A stretch of DNA of 64,000 nt, from contig JAGAUW010000018.1 in NCBI GenBank assembly GCA_017620615.1, positions 20,828 to 84,827 on the forward strand. The letters are read 5' to 3'. Positions 28,131 to 36,211 of the stretch are shown here, piece by piece (within the stretch, counting starts at the first letter, position 1; each line of letters begins with the position of its first letter). Under the pieces are notes generated by a model. That model had not been told where the DNA came from. It ran no database searches and worked only from the letters and a program-made list of their open reading frames with translations. This stretch comes from Clostridia bacterium (lineage in GTDB: Bacteria > Bacillota > Clostridia > Monoglobales > Monoglobaceae). Both the position numbers and the translations under genes were made by a program.

Positions 28131-28937
28131 ATGATAAATAACATTTCTTTCCCAAAGCTTGGGCTTGAATTTAATGTGAACAGAGTTGCCTTTGCTGTTT
28201 TTGGAATTCCAGTCTATGCTTATGGACTGATTATTGCTTTTGGACTTGTGCTTGCATTTGTGTATGCGTCAAGAGAAGCAAAGAAGACGGGGATTTCGGA
28301 CAATGATTTTTTCAATATGTTCATAATAGGTCTGCCGGTGGCGGTTGTGTGTGCAAGGATTTATTACGTGGTTTTCAGCTGGGATTACTACAAAAACAAT
28401 CTTTTGGAAATATTCAATATCCGTGGCGGCGGAATAGCGATTTACGGTGCTGTGATTGGTGCAGCACTGGTTGTACTTATTTATTGTAAAGTGAAAAAAA
28501 TCAACATATGCAAAGTTCTTGATATTCTCTCAGTATCACTGCTTATCGGGCAGGCCGTGGGACGCTGGGGGAACTTTGTAAACGGCGAAGCCTTTGGCGA
28601 AAAATGCTCACTTCCCTGGGCAATGACTATTGTGAGAGACACACGTATCATAGCGGAGTCTGTTCATCCCACTTTTTTATATGAGTCGCTCTGGAATGTG
28701 GCAGGAGTGGGAGCTTTGTTGCTGTTTAAGAGGAGAAAGATATTTGATGGGGAACTTGCCTGCTGTTATATGGTATGGTATGGCATAGGTCGAATGTTCA
28801 TTGAGGGCTTGCGTACAGATTCACTTTACTTAGGACCTTTCAGGGTGTCTCAAATTTTGTCAGCGGTGCTTGCTTTGGCAGGTTTAATTTTGATAATAAA
28901 AAATTATAAAAAACACTTGACAACTGGCAGAAAATAA
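28131..28937 (+). CDS. lgt: Prolipoprotein diacylglyceryl transferase
   Basis: Lgt adds diacylglycerol to the lipobox cysteine of prelipoproteins in the membrane, for example the ZnuA-like protein upstream. The 268-residue protein has about seven helices, the signature GRWGNFVNGEAFG, YGLIIAFG early, and HPTFLYESLWN. TGGAGGAAA precedes the ATG. The last 21 bases contain the promoter of the next operon. Confidence 0.95.
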   Translation: MINNISFPKLGLEFNVNRVAFAVFGIPVYAYGLIIAFGLVLAFVYASREAKKTGISDNDFFNMFIIGLPVAVVCARIYYVVFSWDYYKNNLLEIFNIRGGGIAIYGAVIGAALVVLIYCKVKKINICKVLDILSVSLLIGQAVGRWGNFVNGEAFGEKCSLPWAMTIVRDTRIIAESVHPTFLYESLWNVAGVGALLLFKRRKIFDGELACCYMVWYGIGRMFIEGLRTDSLYLGPFRVSQILSAVLALAGLILIIKNYKKHLTTGRK

Positions 28938-28945
28938 TGTACAAT
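28917..28945 (+). promoter_or_regulatory. Promoter of the ylxM-ffh operon
   Basis: TTGACA (28917-28922), 17-base spacer, TACAAT (28940-28945). It begins inside lgt, so ylxM-ffh can be expressed separately from the lgt transcript. Confidence 0.85.
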
Positions 28946-29001
28946 GATTGAGTTGTAAAGCAAAAACACTTTACACTGCGGAAAGGAGAGAACCCATAAG
29001 A

Positions 29002-29373
29002 ATGGAAAAAAACGTTGAAATTTCTCTTCTTCTCAGTTTTTACAAAAATATGCTTACCGAACGTCAGGCGGACACAGCAGAACTTTATTACAATGAAGAC
29101 CTGTCGCTGTCGGAAATCGGTACTGAGCTTGGTATAAGCCGTCAGGGCGTCAGGGATAACTTAAAGCGTGCAGAAAGCACACTTTATGATGTGGAAGAAA
29201 AGCTTGGTCTTGCAAAACGGTTCCTTGGAATCAAGTCAAGCCTTAGTGAGATTGACAGCATTATTTCACAAATTGAAAAATCTCCTGATTCAAGGCTTTT
29301 GCCAGACAGTATAAAGCATCAGATAAACGATATTCTCACCATTGTGGCGGGGATAACTGAAATAGAAATTTGA
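29002..29373 (+). CDS. ylxM: YlxM/p13-like SRP-associated HTH protein
   Basis: The 123-residue protein has an HTH of the sigma-70 region 4 type (YNEDLSLSEIGTELGISRQGVRDNLKRAE). YlxM stands before ffh in most Firmicutes and stimulates or senses the signal recognition particle. ATG 29002 follows AAAGGAGAG; a TTG at 28948 is immediately after the promoter and lacks a site. Confidence 0.92.
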   Translation: MEKNVEISLLLSFYKNMLTERQADTAELYYNEDLSLSEIGTELGISRQGVRDNLKRAESTLYDVEEKLGLAKRFLGIKSSLSEIDSIISQIEKSPDSRLLPDSIKHQINDILTIVAGITEIEI

Positions 29374-29403
29374 TTTTGAAAAATTCCTGAAAGGGGTGTG
29401 CAT

Positions 29404-30753
29404 ATGGCATTTGAAAGCTTGTCAGACAAACTGCAGAGCACCTTCAAAAAGCTTCGGGGCAAAGGCAAGGTTTCGCCAGCTGACCTGAAAGAAGCAATGC
29501 GTGAAGTTAAGCTTGCACTCCTTGAGGCAGACGTCAACTTCAAGGTTGTAAAAAACTTTATTTCAAGCGTTTCAGAACGTGCTTCGGGCGCTGAGGTGAT
29601 GGAATCACTTACTCCCGCACAGCAGGTTATTAAAATAGTAAACGAAGAGCTTGTTGCTCTTATGGGCACTGAGGAAAAAATCAAAATTTCTTCAAAGCCG
29701 CCAACCGTCATTATGATGGCGGGACTTCAGGGTGCCGGAAAAACCACCACTGCGGCAAAGCTTGGGGGACTCCTCAAAAAACAGGGAAAAAGACCACTTC
29801 TTTGTGCCTGCGATGTTTACAGACCTGCGGCTATAAAACAGCTTCAGGTGGTGGGCGGACAGCTTGAGCTTCCGGTTTTTACCATTGAGGGAAACCAGAA
29901 CCCTGTTGAAATTGCAGAAAAAGCATTGGCACACGCAAGACTTCATTCAAATGACGTTTTGATTGTGGATACAGCCGGAAGACTTCACGTTGATGAAGAA
30001 CTGATGGATGAACTCAAAAACATCAAGGAAAAGATTGACCCCACAGAAATTCTTCTTGTGGTGGATGCAATGACAGGTCAGGATGCTGTCAATGTGGCTG
30101 AGGCTTTCAACAGCCAGCTTGAGATTGATGGTGTTGTTCTTACCAAGCTTGACGGTGATACCCGTGGCGGCGCGGCGATTTCAGTTCGTGCTGTTACACA
30201 AAAACCTATTAAGTTCTGTGGTATGGGTGAAAAACTTACCGACCTTGAGGTGTTCCACCCGGAACGTATGGCTTCAAGAATTTTGGGTATGGGCGATGTG
30301 CTCAGCCTGATTGAAAAGGCCGAGCAGGTGCTTGATGAAAAGAAAGCTATGGAGCAGATGCAGAAAATGCGGAACTCCACATTCACATACAGTGACTTTC
30401 TTGAACAGATGGACCAGATGAAAAAGATGGGTCCCCTTGAACAGCTTGTTGGTATGATACCGGGAGTTGATACCCGTGCACTGAAAGATGCAAATATTGA
30501 TGAGAAAAAGATGCTTCACACAGAGGCAATTATCAAATCGATGACTAAGGGCGAACGTGAAAACCGTGACAAGCTCACACCAAAGCGTCGTGAGAGGATT
30601 GCCAAGGGCAGCGGAACAACTGTTGCCGAAGTAAATGCTCTTGTCAAGCAGTTTGAACAGATGCAAAAGATGATGAAAATGATGACCGGCGGCAAATTTG
30701 CAAAGCAGATGGGGCGTATGGGCAAGATGGGGAAGATGAAATTTCCTTTCTGA
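29404..30753 (+). CDS. ffh: Signal recognition particle GTPase Ffh
   Basis: Ffh binds signal peptides and 4.5S/6S RNA and delivers ribosomes to FtsY. The 449-residue protein has the N domain, GTPase motifs GLQGAGKTTT, DVYRPAA, DTAGRLH and TKLDGD, and the methionine-rich M domain ending in repeated KQMGRMGKMGK. ATG 29404 has AAAGGGGTG upstream. It is 30 bases after ylxM. Confidence 0.98.
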   Translation: MAFESLSDKLQSTFKKLRGKGKVSPADLKEAMREVKLALLEADVNFKVVKNFISSVSERASGAEVMESLTPAQQVIKIVNEELVALMGTEEKIKISSKPPTVIMMAGLQGAGKTTTAAKLGGLLKKQGKRPLLCACDVYRPAAIKQLQVVGGQLELPVFTIEGNQNPVEIAEKALAHARLHSNDVLIVDTAGRLHVDEELMDELKNIKEKIDPTEILLVVDAMTGQDAVNVAEAFNSQLEIDGVVLTKLDGDTRGGAAISVRAVTQKPIKFCGMGEKLTDLEVFHPERMASRILGMGDVLSLIEKAEQVLDEKKAMEQMQKMRNSTFTYSDFLEQMDQMKKMGPLEQLVGMIPGVDTRALKDANIDEKKMLHTEAIIKSMTKGERENRDKLTPKRRERIAKGSGTTVAEVNALVKQFEQMQKMMKMMTGGKFAKQMGRMGKMGKMKFPF

Positions 30754-30815
30754 GCCCAAGGGTTTTAAATTTTAAAAATTATTAAATTTATATATTTTTT
30801 TGGAGGTAATTTGTT

Positions 30816-31058
30816 ATGGCAGTAAAAATTCGTTTGAGAAGAATGGGAGCAAAGAAGGCACCTTTTTATCGTGTAGTTGTGGCTGATTCAAGATATCCCA
30901 GAGATGGCAGATTCATTGAACAGGTTGGAACATACAACCCTATGACAGAACCCGCTGCAGTTGAATTTGATGCAGAAAAGGTTGCAAAATGGATTTCAAA
31001 CGGTGCACAGCCCACAGACACAGTAAAGCGTCTTTTGAAAGAAAAGGGCATTATCTAA
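30816..31058 (+). CDS. rpsP: 30S ribosomal protein S16
   Basis: The 80-residue protein is full-length S16 ([29 protein letters not shown]). TTGGAGGTAA precedes the ATG. It follows ffh by 62 bases and precedes khpA as in many Firmicutes. Confidence 0.98.
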   Translation: MAVKIRLRRMGAKKAPFYRVVVADSRYPRDGRFIEQVGTYNPMTEPAAVEFDAEKVAKWISNGAQPTDTVKRLLKEKGII

Positions 31059-31129
31059 TCTGAAAAGGACTTCGGCGGCTTGTTCTTTTTGGACAAGCTG
31101 TCCGTTACCTTTGGGTTTTGGAGGAAAAA

Positions 31130-31357
31130 ATGAAAGAACTTTTGGAATTTATTGCAAAATCAATGGTTTCAGAGCCTGATGCAGTTGAAGTAAAAGAAAC
31201 CGAGTCAGGTGATTCGGTTGTGCTTTCCTTGCACGTTGCCGATGGTGATATGGGCAAGGTAATCGGCAAACAGGGCAGAATAGCAAAGGCTATACGCACT
31301 GTTGTCAAAGCTGCAGCAAGCCACGAAAACAAAAAAGTGACGGTTGATATTGTATAA
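31130..31357 (+). CDS. khpA: KH-domain RNA-binding protein KhpA (YlqC)
   Basis: The 75-residue protein has a single KH fold with the GxxG-type RNA contact loop GKQG in DMGKVIGKQGRIAKAIR. KhpA works with KhpB (Jag) as a general RNA chaperone and in cell-size control. ATG 31130 follows GGAGGA; the TTG at 31118 precedes that site. Confidence 0.95.
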   Translation: MKELLEFIAKSMVSEPDAVEVKETESGDSVVLSLHVADGDMGKVIGKQGRIAKAIRTVVKAAASHENKKVTVDIV

Positions 31358-31368
31358 CTTATGCGAGA

Positions 31369-31427
31369 GACTGTATCATCAAAGGCGATTTTGGCCGTTT
31401 GATTTGGTACAGTCTTTGCTTGCTTTT
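31369..31427 (+). terminator. Probable terminator after khpA
   Basis: Nested pairing: GACTGTA (31369-31375) with TACAGTC (31408-31414), ATCAAA with TTTGAT and GGC with GCC inside, then TTTGCTTGCTTTTT. This would separate ffh-rpsP-khpA from rimM-trmD. Confidence 0.75.
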
Positions 31428-31476
31428 TAAAAGAGTGTTTGAAAGATAGGATTTAACGTGAAAGTTCCTTTCCCGT

Positions 31477-31590
31477 TACCCATCTGGGTAGATTTGATTG
31501 CCCGTGCGAAATTTTTTTCGCATTCGCGAAAAAACGCACATGGGCGTAAAAATCTCTTATCATTCCTTGCCATACGGATAAGCGATTTTT
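31477..31590 (+). promoter_or_regulatory. Structured leader region upstream of rimM
   Basis: Three hairpins follow one another. TACCCA/TGGGTA at 31477-31490; a long one at 31500-31545 with GCCC/GGGC, GTGCG/CGCAC and an inner nine-pair arm TTTTTTCGC/GCGAAAAAA with loop ATTC; and 31548-31590 with AAAAATC/GATTTTT plus CTTATC/GATAAG (13 pairs, one mismatch), ending in TTTTT 45 bases before rimM. The last one looks like an intrinsic terminator, so the set may act as an attenuator or a processing signal. I do not recognise a named RNA family and see no clear promoter. Confidence 0.65.
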
Positions 31591-31634
31591 AATTACTATT
31601 TGTGACGGCGTATGGCTGCGGAATGGAGATTTTT

Positions 31635-32132
31635 ATGAAAAACGAACTTGAAATTGGACAAATAGTGAATACGCACGGGCTTCGTGGTGACGTCAAGGTT
31701 ATGTACTGGTGTGATGATCCTGAGATTTTTCATGAGCTTGCGTATGTTAACATAAATGGTGAAGAATTTGATATTGAAAAGTCAAGAATTCACAAAAATA
31801 TGGTGATTTTAAAGCTTCGCGGCATTGACGACATAAACGATGCTGAAAAATACCGCAACAAAATTCTCACAGTTCCAAGAGAGGAACTGGACGAGCTTCC
31901 TGACGGCACATATTACATCTGCGACCTTTTGGGTTGCAGTGTTGAAACTGTTGAGGGAAGGTTTTTAGGAAAAATTTGTGATATAATCAAAACCGGCAGC
32001 AACGATGTTTATGTGGTTGAAAATGAAGACAAAAAACAGGTGCTTATCCCTGTTATCAACGATGTTATAAAAGTTGTCGATATCGAGGAAAAGCGGATTT
32101 TGATAGAACCTTTAAAAGGATTGATTGACTGA
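31635..32132 (+). CDS. rimM: 16S rRNA processing protein RimM
   Basis: RimM binds S19 and helps mature the 30S head. The 165-residue protein has the N-terminal barrel with GQIVNTHGLRGDVKV and the PRC-barrel domain with YYICDLLGCSVE and IPVINDVIK. ATG 31635 follows TGGAG by eight bases; GTG 31602 lacks a site. Its stop overlaps trmD's start (TGATG). Confidence 0.95.
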   Translation: MKNELEIGQIVNTHGLRGDVKVMYWCDDPEIFHELAYVNINGEEFDIEKSRIHKNMVILKLRGIDDINDAEKYRNKILTVPREELDELPDGTYYICDLLGCSVETVEGRFLGKICDIIKTGSNDVYVVENEDKKQVLIPVINDVIKVVDIEEKRILIEPLKGLID

Positions 32133-32872
32133 TGGCGAATTTGAGAGTTGATATTTTAACGCTCTTTCCGGAAATGTTTGATGCGGTGCTAAACAGCAGC
32201 ATTATCGGACGGGCAGTGGAAAACGGTATTCTTGAAATAAACTGTGTGCAGATACGTGATTTTGCCTTCAACAAGCACAGACAGGTTGATGATTATCCAT
32301 ATGGCGGTGGTCAGGGGATGGTTATGCAGGCAGAACCCATATACCTTGCTTATATGAGCGTATGTGAGGGGCTTTCCTATAAACCGAAAACCATTTATCT
32401 GTCCCCTCAGGGAAAGACGTTCAGACAGTCAACGGCAAAGAGACTTTCAAAAGAAAAACATCTGGTGCTTATTTGCGGACATTATGAGGGTGTTGACCAG
32501 AGAGTGCTTGACGAAATTGTTGATATGGAAATTTCCATAGGTGATTTTGTTCTTACCGGCGGTGAAATCGGGGCTATGGCTGTGGTTGATGCCACCGCGA
32601 GAATGATTCCCGGTGTGCTTGCTTCTGAAGCCTGCTTTTCAGACGAGTCGCACTACAGCGGACTTTTGGAGTATCCCCAATATACAAGGCCTGCTGTGTG
32701 GCACGAAAGAGAAGTTCCTGAGGTTTTGCTCAGCGGAAATCACAAGCTTATTGAGGAGTGGAAACGCTTTTCGGCTCTCAAAAATACCTTTGAAAAGCGA
32801 AAGGGAATGCTGAGTCGGGCAAAGCTTTCAAAAAAAGATTTGGAAACAGTAGAAAACTTTAGGAAAAATTAA
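32132..32872 (+). CDS. trmD: tRNA (guanine-N1)-methyltransferase TrmD
   Basis: TrmD methylates G37 next to the anticodon using SAM through a trefoil knot. The 246-residue protein has LFPEMFDAVLNSSIIGRA, DDYPYGGGQGMVM, ICGHYEGVDQRV and GDFVLTGGE. One-base overlap with rimM. rplS, which commonly follows, is not present; a promoter for a different gene comes next. Confidence 0.97.
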   Translation: MANLRVDILTLFPEMFDAVLNSSIIGRAVENGILEINCVQIRDFAFNKHRQVDDYPYGGGQGMVMQAEPIYLAYMSVCEGLSYKPKTIYLSPQGKTFRQSTAKRLSKEKHLVLICGHYEGVDQRVLDEIVDMEISIGDFVLTGGEIGAMAVVDATARMIPGVLASEACFSDESHYSGLLEYPQYTRPAVWHEREVPEVLLSGNHKLIEEWKRFSALKNTFEKRKGMLSRAKLSKKDLETVENFRKN

Positions 32873-32910
32873 CTGGTAAATTGTTTAAAATTTCAATATA
32901 CTGTTGTTTT

Positions 32911-32938
32911 TTGACACAATTTATGATACAATTATTCT
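32911..32938 (+). promoter_or_regulatory. Promoter of the zinc-ribbon membrane protein gene
   Basis: TTGACA (32911-32916), 16-base spacer, TATTCT (32933-32938); an overlapping TACAAT lies too close to the -35. About 45 bases upstream of the ribosome site. Confidence 0.6.
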
Positions 32939-32992
32939 ATTGAGAATTTGACAATCAGATAAGATATAAATTAAAAAATCGGAGGGATTCTG

Positions 32993-35014
32993 ATGAAATG
33001 TTTAAATTGTGGAGCAGATATTTATGATGGCATTAAAAAATGCCCATACTGCAAAACCTTGACCCCGGATGTAAATGAAGACGAAAAATTTAAAAATTTT
33101 GACTTTAAGTATACAATTACTTCAACCGAGCAGGTTAGAAAGATTCATGACTCGGTAAATGAAGTGAGAAAGGAAAATAAAAAGAACGCGCTTGAAAAGT
33201 TCCTTGCTGCAAGACGCGCTAAAAAGCGTGCCGCAAGACGTGCTGCAAGACGCGGTGAAATTCCTGAGAAAAAGCCTTTGTTCGCTAAGAAAAAGCTTGC
33301 GGACAAGCCAATCGCAAAGCCGAAAAAGGACGCTACAAAAGAGAAAAAGTCCTTTATGCCAAAGGATATGAAAAAATTCACAAAACGTGCTGTGGGACTT
33401 GTTACAGTTGCGGCTTGCCTTGTTCTTTTGGTATGGGGAGTTGTGGGTTTTGCCAATATGCTTTCAGGAGACGAAAAAATTCCGTCATATACCTATGCAA
33501 AAGACAACTCACTCTATATGGTGTATAAGGGCAAAAATATTCTTTTGTCAGAAAGTGTTATTACAGATTCATACATCAGAATGCTTGATGAAAATAACAA
33601 TCTCGTATCCGCTGAACGTGCTGCAAAAAATGCAGGGATTATTCATACGTCAAAGGACGGAAAAACAGTATTCTTCTTTGAAAACTTTGACCCCGAAACA
33701 GGTAGCGGAAAGCTTTGTATGATAAAGAATGGAAAGGCAAAGAAAGTGAAAGAGATTTCTGACGCAGTACATAATTCACTGGTTATGACAAGCGACGGAA
33801 ACAAGCTTCTTTACCTCCAGACTGCTGATAAAAACGGTGACATGGGTGTTCTCTATTATTGGGAAGATGGCATAGAGGAGCCTTTCAAGATTGCAACAGA
33901 CATTGACCACGGTACGTTTGCATTTTCAGCCGACTGCAAATGGGCAATATTCTTGCAGAACTTGAATCGTGTTACTATGCACGGTGATATGTATGCAAAG
34001 AGCCTTGAAAAGCTTAAGGATGAAAAGATAAAGATGGATACCGATGTATGCAAAATCTTTGGCTCAAACAAGGATGGAAATACACGCATATATGGGAAAG
34101 ATTATGACGAGACAGATGGTTCATTTGACGTTTATGCAATGAACGAAAAAGGTCGTTCAATAAGACTTGGTGAAAGAACAACAAAAGCGCCTCTCATCCA
34201 GAAAAAGAAAAATAATTTGTTTGTTTATGGAATTGCCGATGACAAGACAAATAATCTCTATACAGTGGAGATCGCGTCTGGTAAGAAAGAGAAGATTGCA
34301 AGCGGTGTGAATAGCATTCTTATGATGTCAAAAGACGAAAAGACTGTTATCTATGATAAGGTTTACACAGGCAAGCTTGCAGATTATTATGCATACACCA
34401 GAGGAAAGCAGCCTCTCAAAATCGCAGGTAATGTAGTGGTTGATTATGAGGTGGTGGCAGGTAAACCCCAGATGGCTGCAAGCTATGATTGCCGCAAGGT
34501 TATCTATATTTCGGAATTTGAAAGCTTCAAGGGCGGCGGAACCCTCACCTACTGCGAATACAAAAACGGACGGATTGTTTCAGAAATACAGGTTGCTGAG
34601 GACGTATACTCATGTTATCTGGCCGAGGATGGTAAGTTCATATTCACAAAGGATTACAGTCCATCACGAAAGGTATTTGACGTATATCTCTTTGACGGAA
34701 CAGAAATGACACTCCTCCGTGAAGAAGTTTCACCAGAAATGTTTGGAGTTTCAAAAACAGGAGATAATATATTCTATATCTCAAATTACAATGTAGAAGG
34801 CGTTTACGGAACCCTTGAAAAAATGGACCTCAAGGGAAATTCTGAAGAGATTGCATCAGAGGTGGTTGATTTTGATTTGACCTCTTTCTCGGATGTGCTT
34901 TTCTACAAGAATCAGAACGCTGAAACGGGACTTTTTGACGTGTTTCTTGCTAAAGCTGGTAAGTCTTCGTGGACACAAATCAATACATCAGTAAACGAAA
35001 TTCTCACATACTAA
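32993..35014 (+). CDS. Zinc-ribbon, single-pass membrane protein with beta-propeller-like outer domain
   Basis: The 673-residue protein begins with a CxxC...CxxC zinc ribbon (CLNCG and CPYC, residues 4-20), then a strongly basic stretch rich in Arg, Lys and Ala (about 55-125), one membrane helix (about 129-150), and a large extracellular part with repeated strand-turn units of TolB/WD40-like type (DGKTVFFFE, DGNKLLYLQ, DCKWAIFLQ, DEKTVIYD, DCRKVIYIS, DGKFIFTKD). Such outer propellers usually bind other proteins or glycans. GGAGGG precedes the ATG. I do not recognise a named family; the function is unknown. Thirteen bases separate it from nadD. Confidence 0.8.
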   Translation: MKCLNCGADIYDGIKKCPYCKTLTPDVNEDEKFKNFDFKYTITSTEQVRKIHDSVNEVRKENKKNALEKFLAARRAKKRAARRAARRGEIPEKKPLFAKKKLADKPIAKPKKDATKEKKSFMPKDMKKFTKRAVGLVTVAACLVLLVWGVVGFANMLSGDEKIPSYTYAKDNSLYMVYKGKNILLSESVITDSYIRMLDENNNLVSAERAAKNAGIIHTSKDGKTVFFFENFDPETGSGKLCMIKNGKAKKVKEISDAVHNSLVMTSDGNKLLYLQTADKNGDMGVLYYWEDGIEEPFKIATDIDHGTFAFSADCKWAIFLQNLNRVTMHGDMYAKSLEKLKDEKIKMDTDVCKIFGSNKDGNTRIYGKDYDETDGSFDVYAMNEKGRSIRLGERTTKAPLIQKKKNNLFVYGIADDKTNNLYTVEIASGKKEKIASGVNSILMMSKDEKTVIYDKVYTGKLADYYAYTRGKQPLKIAGNVVVDYEVVAGKPQMAASYDCRKVIYISEFESFKGGGTLTYCEYKNGRIVSEIQVAEDVYSCYLAEDGKFIFTKDYSPSRKVFDVYLFDGTEMTLLREEVSPEMFGVSKTGDNIFYISNYNVEGVYGTLEKMDLKGNSEEIASEVVDFDLTSFSDVLFYKNQNAETGLFDVFLAKAGKSSWTQINTSVNEILTY

Positions 35015-35027
35015 AGGGGAAAAGGAA

Positions 35028-35630
35028 TTGCGAATAGGAATTTTCGGCGGAACATTCAATCCGCCCCACAACGGACATATTCATTTGGCAGGAGAGGCCC
35101 TTAGGAAAGCCGCTCTTGACAAACTGATTTTTGTTCCGTGTGCCATTCCGCCTCACAAACCAAACCTCGAAATTCCCAGTGGTGAGCATCGACTGAAAAT
35201 GGTGAAGCTTGCCATAGGCGAGGATGAGAGGTTCTCGGTGTCCGATATAGAGATAGAGGCAGGGGGAAAAAGCTATACCGCAAAGACCCTTGAAACACTT
35301 GAAAAAATTTATCCCTATGACAGACTATGCTTTATTGTGGGTGCTGATTCTCTTTGTGAGATGGAAACGTGGTTTTGTCCAGGTGAGATTTTTAAACGGG
35401 CAGAGATAGTTGTGGCTATGCGTGGCGGTATGAATGAGAGATTTCTTGATGCTGCTATTGACCTTTTGAGACAAAAATATAATGCGGATATTACGAAGAT
35501 TTCTATGACAGAGATGGAAATTTCTTCGTCAGAAATAAGAGACCGTATCAGAAATGGTGAAAGTGTAGATGATATGGTGCGCAAAGAGGTAATTGACTAT
35601 ATAGAAAAAACACAGATTTATGAAGGATAG
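35028..35630 (+). CDS. nadD: Nicotinate-nucleotide adenylyltransferase
   Basis: NadD makes deamido-NAD from nicotinate mononucleotide and ATP. The 200-residue protein has GGTFNPPHNGHIHLA (the HxGH nucleotidyltransferase motif), FVPCAIPPHK, and SSSEIRDRI near the C-terminus. TTG start with AAAGGAA upstream. The substrate pathway continues with NadE in this same window. Confidence 0.96.
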   Translation: MRIGIFGGTFNPPHNGHIHLAGEALRKAALDKLIFVPCAIPPHKPNLEIPSGEHRLKMVKLAIGEDERFSVSDIEIEAGGKSYTAKTLETLEKIYPYDRLCFIVGADSLCEMETWFCPGEIFKRAEIVVAMRGGMNERFLDAAIDLLRQKYNADITKISMTEMEISSSEIRDRIRNGESVDDMVRKEVIDYIEKTQIYEG

Positions 35631-35638
35631 TTTTGGCT

Positions 35639-36211
35639 ATGCAAAGTTTTGACGAAATAAGGGATTATGCAAAAAATGTTTTGAGTGAAAAGCGGTTTTT
35701 GCATACCTTGAGTGTTGCAGAAGAGGCAAAGGAACTGGCTCTTATTTGGGGGGAAGATATTGACAAGGCTTATCTTGCGGCACTTGTACACGATATAGCA
35801 AAAGAAATGCCATTTGAAGCATCAAAAGAAATTCTGAAAAAGGCAGGACTTCAACATAATTTCAGCAGACCTCTTATTCACGGGCCTGTGGCTGAATATA
35901 TGGCAAGGGGAAAGTTTGGAATAAATGATGAAGATGTTTTAAATGCCATAAGGTATCACAGCACAGGTAGGGTAGGTATGTCACTACTCGAAAAAATAAT
36001 TTTTGTGGCAGATTTCACCGAGCCAAGAAGACTTTATCAGGATTCAAAAGAGGTGCGGGAGCTATCAAGAAAAGATCTTGATGCCGCTATGCTCCTTCAA
36101 TGCGACAGATGCATAAAGTTTCTGATAGATACGGGGAAAGTTGTGAATACATTGACAGTAGATTTGAGAAACAGTTTAATCACGCAGCAAAAAAGAGGAA
36201 AAGATAAATGA
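35639..36211 (+). CDS. yqeK: HD-domain hydrolase YqeK (probable Ap4A hydrolase)
   Basis: The 190-residue protein has the HD-domain metal ligands in RFLHTLSVAE, ALVHDIAKE, and HGPVAEYMA plus RYHSTGR. YqeK proteins have been shown to split diadenosine tetraphosphate symmetrically. ATG 35639 is ten bases after AAGGAT. It lies between nadD and an LCP gene, the standard clostridial order, and overlaps the latter by four bases. Confidence 0.93.
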   Translation: MQSFDEIRDYAKNVLSEKRFLHTLSVAEEAKELALIWGEDIDKAYLAALVHDIAKEMPFEASKEILKKAGLQHNFSRPLIHGPVAEYMARGKFGINDEDVLNAIRYHSTGRVGMSLLEKIIFVADFTEPRRLYQDSKEVRELSRKDLDAAMLLQCDRCIKFLIDTGKVVNTLTVDLRNSLITQQKRGKDK

